From Cliona cf. orientalis (taxonomy: Eukaryota > Porifera > Demospongiae > Clionaida > Clionaidae): 64,000 nucleotides of DNA. The position numbers were made by a program, and so were the translations under genes. The DNA is taken from contig OZ005692.1 in assembly GCA_963930775.1 (NCBI GenBank), forward strand, positions 2,094,135 to 2,158,134, given 5' to 3'. Below are positions 34,725-46,713 of this stretch, piece after piece. Below the pieces are notes generated by a model. That model had not been told where the DNA came from and searched no databases. It worked only from the letters and a program-made list of their open reading frames with translations. Each line of letters starts with the position of its first letter. Position 1 is the stretch's first letter.

Positions 34725-34880
34725 CAGCCATATCCATATGGCGTGTGCTACATGTATATAGACTATGCTATATACATATGGCATATGCTATAATTATTAT
34801 GTATAGAGACTGACGTATCCATAAAGTGTGAGTGGCTTTTTGTCTTGTTTGGCACCCCATAGGGGCTCCATGCATGCACG
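34725..34880. repeat. inverted repeat flanking the large receptor-like gene, right arm
   Basis: This is the reverse-complement partner of 28981-29115. It includes the block GGCACCCCATAGGGGCTCC and a run of alternating ATATGGCATATGCTATA words. Confidence 0.6.
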
Positions 34881-36021
34881 CATACACCACTTTAAAGCAG
34901 TCACCTCTCTATTATAGCCGAAAACTGAATTCAGTCTATAGGTGACCATCAAACCATAGATAGATGATCAAACTTGAGCAGAATTGCACAATCGTCACCC
35001 TTACACAATTTAGGAAAAGGTCGTCAATTCATGATGCTGACCAACTCTATGTTAATGATTCCTTTTACACACAACCAATCATATGAACACAGTACATAAT
35101 ATAATGTACAAAATTTATCGAGAAATATATTGTATCTTTACAACAACAGCCAAGAAAAACGTAGCTAAATATTATCAAAATGGAATTCCTATAAACTATT
35201 GCACTTGAATCGTCCAGGTTGAGCCCTATGATCGCTGACCAGGAACATCGAAATTATCGTGAACACCTCATTCACACCTTTTCTCGAGAGAGCACTGCAC
35301 TCAGCGGGATGAAGAAAGATCAGGTTAGGCTTCTTGCCTTTGAGAGCCTTCAGAAAGTTCTCCACTCGCTTCAGCGTGACATGCAATCTCCACCCTCTCC
35401 GTTTGTATATCATCACTTTCTCTGCAACCCCATGCAACCACGTCTTGCTCATTAATCCCTTTCTTTGCCAGCTGTGCAGTGGTGAGGCCGGATCAGTAGC
35501 CATGAATGCAATTGGTAAAGGGTCAATAGTATACAGCAGCTGCAGCACATGTATAATATTATGATTGTGGGAGGCAACAAAACTTAAATTTTGTTGTATT
35601 TATATACTGGTTGCTATGTTTTGCATCTCAACCCTCATTTTCATCCACATCCTATTTGAATAACCTATGTAATTTGTGTGATTGCTTGTGCCTATAAATA
35701 ATGCTGCCCTTGGTATATAGCCAGGTGGGTCACCTCTGACCAAGGTGGCATGTGGACACTGCATGTGCAGCCACACGTCCAACCACAAGGGCACGCAATA
35801 GATCATGTACTGCGTCATATGGTCAGTGAAATATAAAAAAAATGGGTTAGGCTGAGACACATAGGATGTCACTAATTCACGCAATGGAAATCACGCTTAC
35901 CTTAGGGATACAATTATATGCGGGTACAAATTATAGTGGATTTCGAAAATAGTGCATTTAGCGGGCACTCATTTCAGCAATTTTTTCAAGATTGATATTC
36001 TATTTATTTGAAAATATTTAG

Positions 36022-37148
36022 ATCATGCCTATGCTCCTGGCCATGGACTATACAGTCCTCAGAGTAGCAGAATCAAACTCCAATCAGCTAAACGATCAAG
36101 TCAGTATTACAATAGTTATTATGCAGAGACCTGGTCATTATTTTGATGCATAAAATATTGTAATACAGGGCGACGATGTTTCTGTGTATTATTTCTGGGT
36201 GTGGCTTTTGGTGTGATTGTGGTCGCCAACGCACTTCTTGGTGGTTTCATGTGGAGATATCTCTTCATTAAACCAAAGTTTGATTCCATCATCAGTGAAG
36301 ATGCTATGGTTATTGTTGGTGAGCTAAACAATTACTATCATCAAGAAGTGCAATTTCTCTCTCAAGTTAACGATTCTCAGCTTGCTGACCACATAATAGA
36401 AATCTATGCCTTCGATTCTAGTTGTAATTCTTTACCGACAACTGCTAAGGTGACATCTTATGGAAAATCAAATATTAGTGAGAATCAAAACGTTAACCGG
36501 CTGTATTTGCTCCCAGGATCCACACTGAGCTACATAATCACTCCGAATAGAGAAATAAATGGCTCCGATAGCATAGAGGGGCATATTTATGTTACATTTG
36601 GCCCTGAAATACATTCATTTAACCTCAGTACTTGTCAAAATTCTGATTGTACCATTGAGAAACGTGAACCATTTGCAAGTCAAGAGAATAGTCGGAGCAT
36701 TAAATTTTACGAAGTAAAAAAGCGAGGGTATTACAATTTGCATATCATTGTGCCTCAAGGTCAAGTGCACAGTTATTCCCTTCGATTGACAGTTAATGCA
36801 TCAGTACTGGATACCAACATTACTTCCGAGCAGGCAGTCCACAAAATAAATCAAATCATTCCTCTGAAATTCAGAATTATCGGAAAAACATGCTTGGTTG
36901 CCCGGTACACTAACACTGATAACTCTTCACTCCCGTATAATATTATCCATTTGGAGGCTCGAGTGATCAAGTTGCAGATTCGTATGGTTCTAGTAACCAC
37001 CGCAGTTCCTTCTGCAGTAGTCATCCTGACAATTCTCATCTGTGTAATAGTTATTGGCTATTGCTGCCTTAGAAGTAAAGCCCAAGAGTACATTACTATT
37101 GTCAATGAGAAAGCATTGTCTGAGTACATGCATGGCACTATACAATAG
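36022..37148 (+). pseudogene. 5'-truncated copy of the helical-domain membrane protein
   Basis: Two exons (36022-36099 and 36169-37148) match exons 5 and 6 of the gene at 19549-22953, with the same phase and splice sites. The membrane segments, extracellular part and tail (ending SEYMHGTIQ) are open. I find no counterpart of exons 1-4 (the N-terminal helical domain and linker) in the 2.3 kb upstream; the intron homology starts near 35695. It is either a truncated pseudogene or a gene that acquired another 5' end. The second half of exon 6 is almost identical to the other copy, the first half clearly less so. Confidence 0.7.
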
Positions 37149-37637
37149 CTACTAGCTAGCCTATAATATGACTATGGAATAATTATCATGATAGTAGTAA
37201 TTATGTACGTATGTAGCTATTATTATCATTATGTGACATTAATTTTTAGTCTTAATAGCATGACTTATTGTGGAAATTTTCAGGAGAAATACTTTGCCAA
37301 TTTTGCCACCTACTACTCTCATAACATATCTCACTAATAATATTATTTGTCCTGCCATGGCCTCCATAATGATTGCATAGAGGATATGGTTTCTGTAAAT
37401 TATACAAAAGTGGCTGGGATTGGCAAAACTGTCCAGCAAAAGTTTTCACAATGTCATGCGTAGATATGGTATGTTAGCAAGCAAGTTAATAGGATTTAAT
37501 TTCATAACAATTATTGCCAAAACTCAGGGGTGTAATAATTACTATATAACTTTCTAATCAGGTGTAGGAAAAGAGTCAGGGTTACTAATAGTATGCATAG
37601 TTATAATTTTAATAGAAAGAGTGTATAAAATTCCTTA
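37149..37637. other. intergenic between converging copies
   Basis: This is the counterpart of 22954-23465, with several small deletions. No gene. Confidence 0.6.
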
Positions 37638-38723
37638 CTAATTATTATTGATAGTGTGCACATCAAGGTTGTCGTAGTCATCATAGTTATAGTTGGGTTC
37701 ATCTCGAGCATTAGCATAGTACTCTTCAGCATAGCGATAGATGTTGTCAGGTTCATCTCTCACTCTATACTGGTACTTCCGAGCAACACATGTGTAAGCC
37801 ACTATCCCAATAAGGGCTATGATGGCATTGATAAGATAGTAGACAAAGCCACAACTGGGGAAACTGCGCACATTATTCCATCCAAGGGCAAAAGGTAGAT
37901 ATATTATTACAACACCAAGCAGCTGAAAGACTCCTTTGATGGCAAAGAAAGTTCCGATTACAAGTCCTTTCATTGCATGAGGGCTCTGAGAACATATGAA
38001 CTCATACACAGCTATGTAGAATAGCGCATAGCCCACTGCATTTAGAGAATACTGAATTACGAGCCAGTAAGAGTCGATATCAAGCGACATCTGATCATAA
38101 TAGCTTTCATTGTAGTAGTCAAAAAACAGATCTGTTTCATGAAGAAAACATGCAGTCACATTGGCATGTGCTATGTGTCCATAAGCATCCATTACTGAGG
38201 TGCATAAAATAGAGAGCAGAATAAAGATCATTCCAAGACCAATTCTCTTCAGCATTCCTGGGATGTAATTCTGAATGAAAGGTCGAAGAAAGCAAAGATA
38301 TATGGGGATGAGAAATGTTATCATTAATGGAGTCAAGGTGTCAACTTGAAAACCTTGTTCATTAATCTCCACAAAATATTCAAAAAATTTTCCATCTAGA
38401 TGAATTGTAAATCTCCCAAGTATTCCTTCTATTGAAAAATCTACCATCATAATTGGTGCTAGAGCCAGTAATACACGTAAGATTCCCAAGAAAGCTTTGA
38501 CATCCTCAACCTGTTCGGTTGTGAAGGGTCCTCCATATTCCTCCTTGCCCAAGTTAAGCCGGGAGGGAAGCTCATCCTCACAGTAGGTGAAGGCACTGCG
38601 ACGAATTGGATTAGTGTGATCTTTGGCAAATTTAAGCACTCTATAAACCAGTTTGTATGGATTTTTGGATCCTGTATCTATCAAAAACCATTGACGCTTG
38701 TATCGTTGAATGCAAAGAGTTAT
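37638..38723 (-). pseudogene. POT-like copy 2, N-terminal half missing
   Basis: The frame is open from the C-terminus (Tyr/Asp-rich tail ...NLDVHTINNN) up to the middle of the protein (ITLCIQRYKRQWFLIDTGSK). There the homology stops abruptly at about 38723. The sequence to the right is an inverted C-terminal fragment of another copy. The first half, including the first six or so membrane segments and any promoter, is lost, so a transporter cannot be made. Confidence 0.85.
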
Positions 38724-39128
38724 GCAGTTGGCTACGTGCTTCTCTACATAGCTGTGTATGAGTTCATGTGTTCTCAGAGCCCTCATGCAATGAAAGGACT
38801 TGTAATCGGAACTTTCTTTGCCATCAAAGGTGTCTTTCAGCTGCTTGGTGTTGTAATAATATACCTACCTTTTGCCCTTGGATGGAAAGATATTTTGTGC
38901 AGATTCCCCAGTTGTGGTTTTGTGTACTATCTTATCAATGCCATCATAGCCCTTATTGGGATAGTGGCTTACACATGTGTTGCTCGGAAGTACCAGTATA
39001 GAGTGAGAGATGAACCTGACAACATCTATCACTATGCTGAAGAGTACTATGCTAATGCTCAAGATGAACCCAACTATGACTATGATGACTACGATAACCT
39101 TGATGTGCACACTATCAATAATAATTAA
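38724..39128 (+). pseudogene. inverted C-terminal fragment of a POT-like copy
   Basis: The plus-strand frame AVGYVLLYIAVYEF...NLDVHTINNN is the last 130 residues of the family, placed head to head with copy 2. With 37638-38042 it forms inverted repeats of about 400 bp around a 680-bp spacer. The flank continues to about 39450 as the reverse complement of 60680-60960, which lies downstream of copy 6. The inverted piece is therefore a larger rearranged block, not only coding sequence. Confidence 0.85.
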
Positions 39129-39480
39129 GGAACACACATTCTGTTACAAATGTTTTTGAGCAACTGGTTTACTTACTGTTAGACGTAACTATACCTCATT
39201 AGAAAACTAAATGTGAGTTATTGTATGTATGAATAATTACCCTTGGTTGTACCTGAGTTTTTATACCATAATAATTATGTCTGAACAAAAATTTTGTCAA
39301 GCCTAGGAAGAGATTCTTCCTGTTTCTGAATAATTTTTATCTGCTGCAAATAAGCAGATTTTCTACGGCAGCGTGTGTACATTTTACCAACTCTCAATGA
39401 ATGGATTGAAAGCGATACACATTCACCTCTTTACGGATCAGATCAAAGCTGCGTACTCCTATATACCTGGAATTCATCTC
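39129..39480. repeat. inverted copy of the flank 60680-60970
   Basis: Shared words include GACAAAATGTTTGTTCAGACATAATAA in reverse complement, the CTGCCGTAGA...TCTACGGCAG pair, and TTGAAAGCGATACA against TGTATCACTTTCAA. The palindromic insertion at 61050-61475 is absent here. Confidence 0.7.
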
Positions 39481-39611
39481 ATTAACTAAACATGACGGAG
39501 AATGTCTACCAATGGTGTTCATTCAATAGCACTCACTGGAGGAGAGGGAGCTTACGGTGGAAACAGTTGTGTGATATACAAACAGATTAATATGTTTGAG
39601 TTACTGGAATA

Positions 39612-41228
39612 ATAAAAAGGTAGATATATTATTACAACACCAAGCAGCTGAAAGACACCTTTGATGGCAAAGAAAGTTCCGATTACAAGTCCTTTCATTG
39701 CATGAGGGCTCTGAGAACACATGAACTCATACACAGCTATGTGGAGAAGCACGTAGCCAACTGCATTTAGAGAATACTGAATTGCTAGCCAGTAAGAGTT
39801 GATATCGAGTATCGTTCCATCATAGTCCGAAAACAGGTCATCATGAAGAAAACATACAGTCACATTGGCATGTACTATGTGTCCATAAGCATCCATTACA
39901 GAGGTGCATAAAATAGAGAGCAGAATGAAGATCATTCCAAATCCAATTCTCTTCAGCATTCCTGGGATGTAGTTCTGAATGAAAGGTCGAAGGACGCAAA
40001 GATATATGGGGATGAGAAATGTTATTATTAATGAAGTCAATGTGTCAACTTGAAAGCCATGATCATTATAATGTTTTCCATCTAGGTGAATTGCAAATCT
40101 CACAAGTATTCCATCTATTGATAAATCTACCATTATAACTGGCGCTAGAGTTATTAGTACACGTAAGATTCCCAAAAAAGCTTTGACGTCCTCGACCTGT
40201 TCGGTTGTAAAGGGTCCTCCATATTTCTCCTTGCCCAAGTCAAGCCGGGAGGGAAGCTCATCCTCACAGTAGGTAAAGGCACTGCGATGAATTGGATTAG
40301 TATGATCTCTGGCAAATTTAAGCACTCTATAAACCAGCTTGTAGGGATTTTTGGATCCTGTATCTGTCAAAAACCATTGACGCTTGTGTTGTTGAATACA
40401 AAGGGTTACTCCCAGAAACAGAAATGGCAAGAACATATGCAGGCAAGCACTGAACACAAGGAAGGTATTTCCAATGCTGTTTAATTGTATTTTCAGTGGT
40501 AGTAATCCAGCATAGCTTGTCCAGACATACCAATGAATGTAGAAAATAGAGTCTTCCATAGGAGCATCGTGGAGCTGGTCCATACCATACTGTATCACAT
40601 TAGCACTGAAACAAATGAGACCACAGGATATAAGTAGAAATACAATAAGAGTAGGTATTCCAAATACTAGCTACACTGACAATAATAATCATGGTGAGTT
40701 GAATAGTGTTTGGATAGTTATTTTGAGGATTCAAAAACATAGGAATCAATATACTTGCCACTGCCACACCAGCAAATACTACTATTGCCACTAGACTCCC
40801 CCAGATAACACGCACACTATAGACAACAGTTTTGTATCTTCCCCATGGCACCGTATGTCAGCCAGACACCCAGCCAGAGGGTAGAAGAGGAAAAGAAATG
40901 CCACCACAGAATATATGATGACACTAGACTGAGTCATTGTTGTGCGATTATCATCATTAATTCTAAATAATATAATTCCGAAATAGTTTGGATCAAGAAA
41001 ATCTTTAAGACTAGCAACAAGAATAAAGTTCCACAATAAAATGAGTAGAGCAGCTTTTGATGACACACAGCACCTTTGACATCTGCAATTAAAGTTGGTT
41101 TGCATTCTTGCATGAATTTTTCGTCTCTTGTTTCCAAAGGGTAGTGTGGCGCCCCCTCTGCTAGTAGGTGTGTTTTCTTCAGCAGTTGCCATGTCCTTGA
41201 TACTTTGGTGCTGCTCAGTATTCGCCAT
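39612..41228 (-). pseudogene. POT-like copy 3, frameshifted and C-terminally truncated
   Basis: The start is kept (MANTEQHQSIKD). Extra bases near 40848 (CCCCATGGCACCG in place of CCCCACCG) break the frame after GCLADIR. Four extra bases near 40670 (CTAGCTACACTG) break it again. The rest is open to LLGVVIIYLP, where the homology ends near 39612 about 80 codons before the normal C-terminus. The last two membrane segments and the Tyr/Asp-rich tail are missing. Confidence 0.85.
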
Positions 41229-41972
41229 TCAAGTTTTAAATCAATAAGGATATATCTTAAGTATACAACAATTAGCATTAAAATAAGATTTGCTAGCTAA
41301 TACAGGCATACTGATAATATCAACCCGTCTATACTCTACCTTAATAATATCATGCTATAGAGTATAATAATTACATGAAATTTTATGTTCATTATGAGTG
41401 TTGATGTATAATACATGCAGTGATTGCTTTTGCTATGTATCACTGATGTTTCACCATTAACACCTTAGCTTTCATTACAGAACATCCCTGCATGGGGTGA
41501 TGATGGTGTCACCTGTGGCACTCGACTAGATACTCTAACTACGGCCATCAGGCCCAATTCATTGAAGAATCATAAGCTGTAGCATTTGCATACAAGTCCC
41601 AAGCTTAAAAATATGACAATGCTATAGCTGTCATCTGTCGCACTCAGCTAGATGCTGTAGCCATCAGGTCCAACTCCTCAAAGGTTCATAAGCTATCATA
41701 GTGTTTAGTGTACATTATCTGATAAATAAAATTAATGCCTCTTATTATCAGATTCTGAAATTTTCTCAAAGGTATCAAGTGCTTATTGATTTTGACTTTC
41801 ACAATTGCAATGCAAATTAACAGTGCCATGTCATGGAATAATATGATCAGTACAAGCTAAATTATTGATTTATTGTTTTATGACACACTTACTGAGCACA
41901 GGCTTATTATACTGTATTAAACAATGCATACCTAATAATATAAAATTAATAATAAGGGGAGTAACTGTTGCA
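41229..41972. other. intergenic with a short tandem repeat
   Basis: A unit (TGTCACCTGTGGCACTCGAC... to CATAAGCTGTAGC) at 41506-41580 is repeated with mismatches at 41627-41700, a period of about 121. The piece 41577-41603 also matches the tail of the SINE-like element at 7268-7294. No gene. Confidence 0.6.
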
Positions 41973-44900
41973 TCATGAATAATCTACATTACTTGATTCC
42001 AACTCAAGTAGGAGTGGTTTATTGAGTTCAATCGATGAATGTGTAACTGTTACAATGTCATCAATTTGAGGGACTGTTTCGGTAAGACTTGTGCATTGAT
42101 ACGATTCTTGGTTTCTGGTAGTATAATTGTGCTTTAAATTAACCTTTTTTATAAATTTTACTAAACTTACTAGCAACAGAGAGAGAAAGGGTAAATAGAT
42201 AAATCCCAGCTGAATCATTTCAAGAGTTTGTATGTTCTCTGTGTTCTCCGTGATTAAAGAGAATTTGATCGTTATCGTCAAGCAGTTGATTATGGTAATG
42301 TTAAGAAATATAAGAGCATCTATGACATTGTGTTGCCATGACTTATATGGCTGTAGAATTGAGTGAATACCAAGAATTAATACCGGTAATAGTACTTGTG
42401 GTACCGTTTCACTGTACATGTAAGTAAGAAAGGCAAGCACCCTGTAGAGAAAATAAAACCCAGCGATAAATCTCGTTTTGTCCTTGTAACTGCTTTGAAA
42501 TACATCCAAGAGTGGCACGAAACGGCTTAAACTAAGAAGATGTGATACAACATTCACATACCTATGCTCACTGAGTCCACATAGCTCCAAAAGGTGGAAA
42601 GAACTAGGATAGAGTATCAGAAAAAATGGTGGAAGACAAACAAGTACGATAGTGAAGATGATTGCTGGAATTGCGTATGGAAGATGCTCGTTTCCAAAGT
42701 ATGAGAGTCCTCCATAATATGTCACTGGTATGGGGTCCACTCCAGATTTCCCCTTTAAATAAGTTTTTGTCAGTAAGATAAAGCCAACTCTCGTGCACTG
42801 TCCGTAGCAAATAATTAAGACAGCCGAAATTCCATGAGTTGCCGAGCTACGTTTTCCTAAAAAATGCTTGAGAAAAGAGAAATTATGTGAGCTGCATCGT
42901 TTCGTTGAGTGATTCATTGCAACCACAATGAATATTATTAGCAAGAAAGCGAAAGTAGTGGTTACGTATTTGAAAGCTATCACATCCATGATATTTGCAC
43001 CCTTCCACAAGCAGAAAGGAAAGGTTGAAAAATAATCAAAATTGAAGATACCATAGATCAATTGGTAGCCAGATTTCAGCACCTTGAATGACATGCTACC
43101 ATGTTTTATTTCTGAAAGAACTAGATCTTGAGAGAAAGCATCAACAATTTGACTATAAAAAATGAATCCATTCAGTGATCCCAAGGAAAAGTTAATTCCA
43201 AACATCATGACGATAGTAAAAAAGAGCATTACAGGCAGGATTTCTGACAGTAAAAAAATAATCACACCAAAATTGCAAGACATGGTATTTCGTCTGCAGA
43301 CCATTTCTTTGGAGTGGTAGAGTGCTGAGTATCCCATTTTGCATGCCCCACATAGTACACCCTCTCTAGTATTCCCACACACAAAATCTGATAGATAATC
43401 ACTACTTTTCGGTAGGACTTGTAAAGTAGTATAATTTTCAAACGGGGAAGGAAAAAAAGCAGTGTATAGGTGATCTGAATTTTTTTCACCACCAGGGTAA
43501 TATCCAATCCAATAATTGCTCTTAATGAATGCTCCGAGCTCATTGCATTTTACAATTGCTGGATAGCTATGTGATTGAGAATCAGCTGAACATTTACAGC
43601 TTTCAGTCACTGTATCAAAGAAGAACCCTGGAGAACATGACAATAGCCTAATAGGCATGAAGTATTCTATTGCATACAGAGGTTGAGTTGTACTTAGAAC
43701 AAGTGTCATTGTTTGATTTGGGGCACCATAGATGCGAGTTGAATTGTTTACTGTAAAGTAATTTTCCATGCAGATGTACCAATTTATTGTCTTGGACTCT
43801 CAATGCAAATTCTGACTGCTTGATGTGGTAAAATTCATCATACATTGCTATTGGCACCTTTAAACTCTCTCCGGGTATTGCTGTCATTGGAAGACTACCT
43901 TCAATACATATATTTCTTGCTGCTGTTGCTAGTGGCCATGCGTCTAAAGCCAAATTGGGAGTATCAAAATGGAAATTACCTATGCGATCAAATAACTTTG
44001 TCAGATTATAAGTATACTTTTCATAGTAAGCAAAATAGCATGAAAATAGAGATTCGGAATAAATCGAAAGTCCACCAAGCGGAGCATTGTTATCACGGAA
44101 AGTGGCGGTGATGTTTCTTTCTGACATATTACTTCGACTTCCCCCATACATTAGGAAACACGATCTTCCTTCAAAATACTCCCTTGGATCAGATGAAGCA
44201 TAGTATATTCCACCACCAACATTTGCTGCACTGTTGTTGATAAACTGAAACTGAGAGTTATCATTCAAAATTATTCCCGAGAATCCATGAATTGCAATTG
44301 CACCCCCTCTTATTGCCCGATTACTATGAAATATGACATGTGAATACCTGTCAAATATTGCTCGTCCGTTTATCAAATAAAGGGCTGAATACCAATTTCT
44401 CTTAAAGATTACCAAGCCTTGAAAACGTGCAAAAAAGCGAGTTATTACAAACACTCCTTGGATAACATAGTAGTATTTCCAAAGTTTTGGTTTTAAAACA
44501 TGATTATCAATCACAATAATGTCCTTAAAAAGAGGAATAGGCAAGTATCCTTGATTTGACTGTTGAAATCTGGTTGGTGAGAGGTCAACAGCAGGACTGT
44601 ACTGACCATAATTATTGAACCATGAACAGTTAATAAACTGTAGGATGCCTTCAGTTTCAGTAGCATTGCTAGTAAACATCGCATTGATGGATGTTCCCCC
44701 TCCAAATCTAGCAGTATAATATTATGATTGAAAGTAACTTTTTTGAATAGGATAATATTGTTTTTTTCTAAACCATTTTCTTGTTCACCAAGTCTAACTT
44801 GAACACCACCTCCACCAACATTCCCATGGTTTTCCATAAATGTTGAGTTGAATACAAGAATGTAATTCTTATGTGCATATTTTTGCAAATAAAGACATAA

Positions 44901-45746
44901 ACCTCCACCCCAGTTTGCCTTATTGTTACGAAATATTGAGTTTACTATTTGAATATTCACTCCCAATGTGCCTTCCAAGAGTGCTATGCACATTCCACCC
45001 CCAACACTATTTCCCTTCCAATCTGTTGGTGTTACTAATGATGCTGAGTCATATCTTGGAGCAATATTACTCTAAAATCTACACTTACGTATTGTAACAT
45101 TAGTTTGTACTCGTTCAGAAAATTGCAGATGTATTCCTCCAGCAAAAGATGTGTTACTTGCTAATCGCCCGCGCTGTTGGTGACCATTTTTTGTGAATAT
45201 ACAAGTGTTGATATTAACAACTCTTTGAGGATTTATAAGTACCAGAGCACTACCATTTGTACTCTTGTGAATGCTAAAATATCTTATTGTGATATCAGAA
45301 CAGGCATAGAGCATAAGTGTAGCATGGTACATATTTGATGTTCCGCAGCAGCTAGTGATTGTAATATTGGATAGCACTAGATAGTGAGCATTGTAGAAGA
45401 GAATTCCTCCACGACCACCCTGTTTGCATTTGGCAGTGCATATTATTTTGCTTGATTTATACCTTCCTTTAATAGTCAGAAATTCACTGTTATTGACAGT
45501 CACTTCGTTCCGTAAGAGTATCATAGAATCCAGCAAAATTGTAACGTTTCTGGAGTAGTTTTGTAGATAAGTAAAGATGAACTCTAAGCTTTGACAAATA
45601 CTATCAAGTACTGTCAAGCATGTTTTATTGTCGCTTCCCTTCCATTCACTAACTTGAATAACTAGATCATGATACATACTTGAACTGCAGATCAGTGAAG
45701 CCACCACAATTGCAAGCATATAAATCAGCATACACAACTTCATCAT
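41973..45746 (-). pseudogene. beta-helix / multi-pass receptor-like protein, broken copy
   Basis: This is a relative of 29312-33718 with the same architecture. It has a signal peptide (MMKLCMLIYMLAIVVASLIC), beta-helix-like repeats (NSIFRNNKANWGGG, NSTFMENHGNVGGG, QFINNSAANVGGG), a Cys-rich part, and the box NTREGVLCGACKMGY. About eight membrane segments and a tail ending LLLELESSNVDYS follow. The frame is interrupted three times: an in-frame stop at 45072-45074 (after IRKCRF), a shift near 44715, and a shift near 43770 before ENYFTVNN. The C-terminal 590 codons are otherwise clean, so the decay is recent, or some lesions are assembly errors. Confidence 0.8.
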
Positions 45747-46713
45747 GGTCTAGCAATTTTAGATTATGAGTTACTTGAGGCAAATATGCTTAAATGTTAT
45801 GCTGTACCAAGTCTTAATTATTATGGCTAAATTGTTGATTGTATACTAAGCGAAACACAAGGGCAGAATAGTTAGCTATATAATATTAATTGTTGATCCC
45901 TTGACAATGCATTATGTATCCATTGACAGATGTGATAAGTTCAAAATTGAATGTGTATTTTTGTTGTCGTGACTGCCACATGATCCTTTTGGGAATGTCG
46001 CGTTGTCATCATAAACCACATATTATATGGCGGAGTGTGACTCTCATCACAGCAACGTTGACAAGATTATTAGATAAGGTTAACTTTCAGTTGAGCTTGT
46101 GTGAACTTAACACATGATGCTTAGCTAATACCAGGTCCTAAATCTTGGCCGTATACATCATCCAGCTAGCTAGCTAGCTACCGATATCTCCACAAAGCCC
46201 AGGGCACTGTTTGCTGAGTCAGCTTGTCATATTATTATTCTGATCTATGTAGAAATGCAATAAGAGTAGGTATTCTAAATACTACACCGACAATGCAACA
46301 TAAGAGGGACACACCCTTGCCAACGTCCTAGCTATAGCTATATACTATTCTTACAGTTCCAATATTGTCTCAAGTATCAAGCTAACAGTAGCTAGTGGGG
46401 GACTCATTTGCAATGCCACTGCTGTCTCTGACATGTACTTTGTTTTAGACAGGTAGATGCACTGCTGGCCATGGCACTATCATTCAAGGATCACAATTTA
46501 CCAGCATGAGTAGTCTCACGTGATCTGCGGAGCTCACCTATGCGCATGCGCATGCAAGCTTGCGTACAACGTTGATAGTGGGCGTGGCTGGAATTTCCTG
46601 TTAAATTTTGTTGAATACGGGTAGAACCTTCATTTGCTTGGAAGCTTTAATAGTTGAGGCTTTAAATATTACAATATTATAGCGCTCTCTCGAGTTTTGT
46701 GACTAAAAATATC
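45747..46713. promoter_or_regulatory. divergent intergenic region upstream of the SRCR gene
   Basis: The region separates the minus-strand broken receptor from the plus-strand SRCR gene. It contains a 47-bp shred of the POT-like coding sequence (about 46248-46294) and a run of GCTA repeats near 46165. It also has an NRF1-like palindrome at 46542-46551, 163 bp before the SRCR ATG. Confidence 0.5.
46542..46551. promoter_or_regulatory. NRF1-like palindrome GCGCATGCGC
   Basis: The extended word TGCGCATGCGCATGC lies 163 bp upstream of the SRCR start. It is the same ten-mer as at 7069 and 19490. Confidence 0.5.

Larger units (their letters stand above)
33719..36021. other. intergenic, repeats, no convincing gene
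   Basis: It contains the right inverted-repeat arm (34725-34880), a repeat shared with 8850-8898 (35917-35972), and a stretch from about 35695 that matches the last intron region of the gene at 19549 (21415-21560). A minus-strand open frame of 119 codons (35189-35548) has no recognised features and no relative in the window, so I do not call it a gene. Confidence 0.5.

Noticed and set aside
35189-35548. Minus-strand open frame of 119 codons
   Set aside because: It has no recognised domain, no relative in the window and no clear splice or promoter context. Chance cannot be excluded.
34000-36021. Missing first exons of the truncated helical-domain copy
   Set aside because: I looked for counterparts of exons 1-4 upstream of 36022 and saw none. 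Only the last-intron homology from about 35695 is present.
45055-45092. A 17-base intron (GTAAGTGTAGATTTTAG) removing the stop at 45072
   Set aside because: It is far below any plausible intron length and would shift the downstream frame. A nonsense mutation is simpler.
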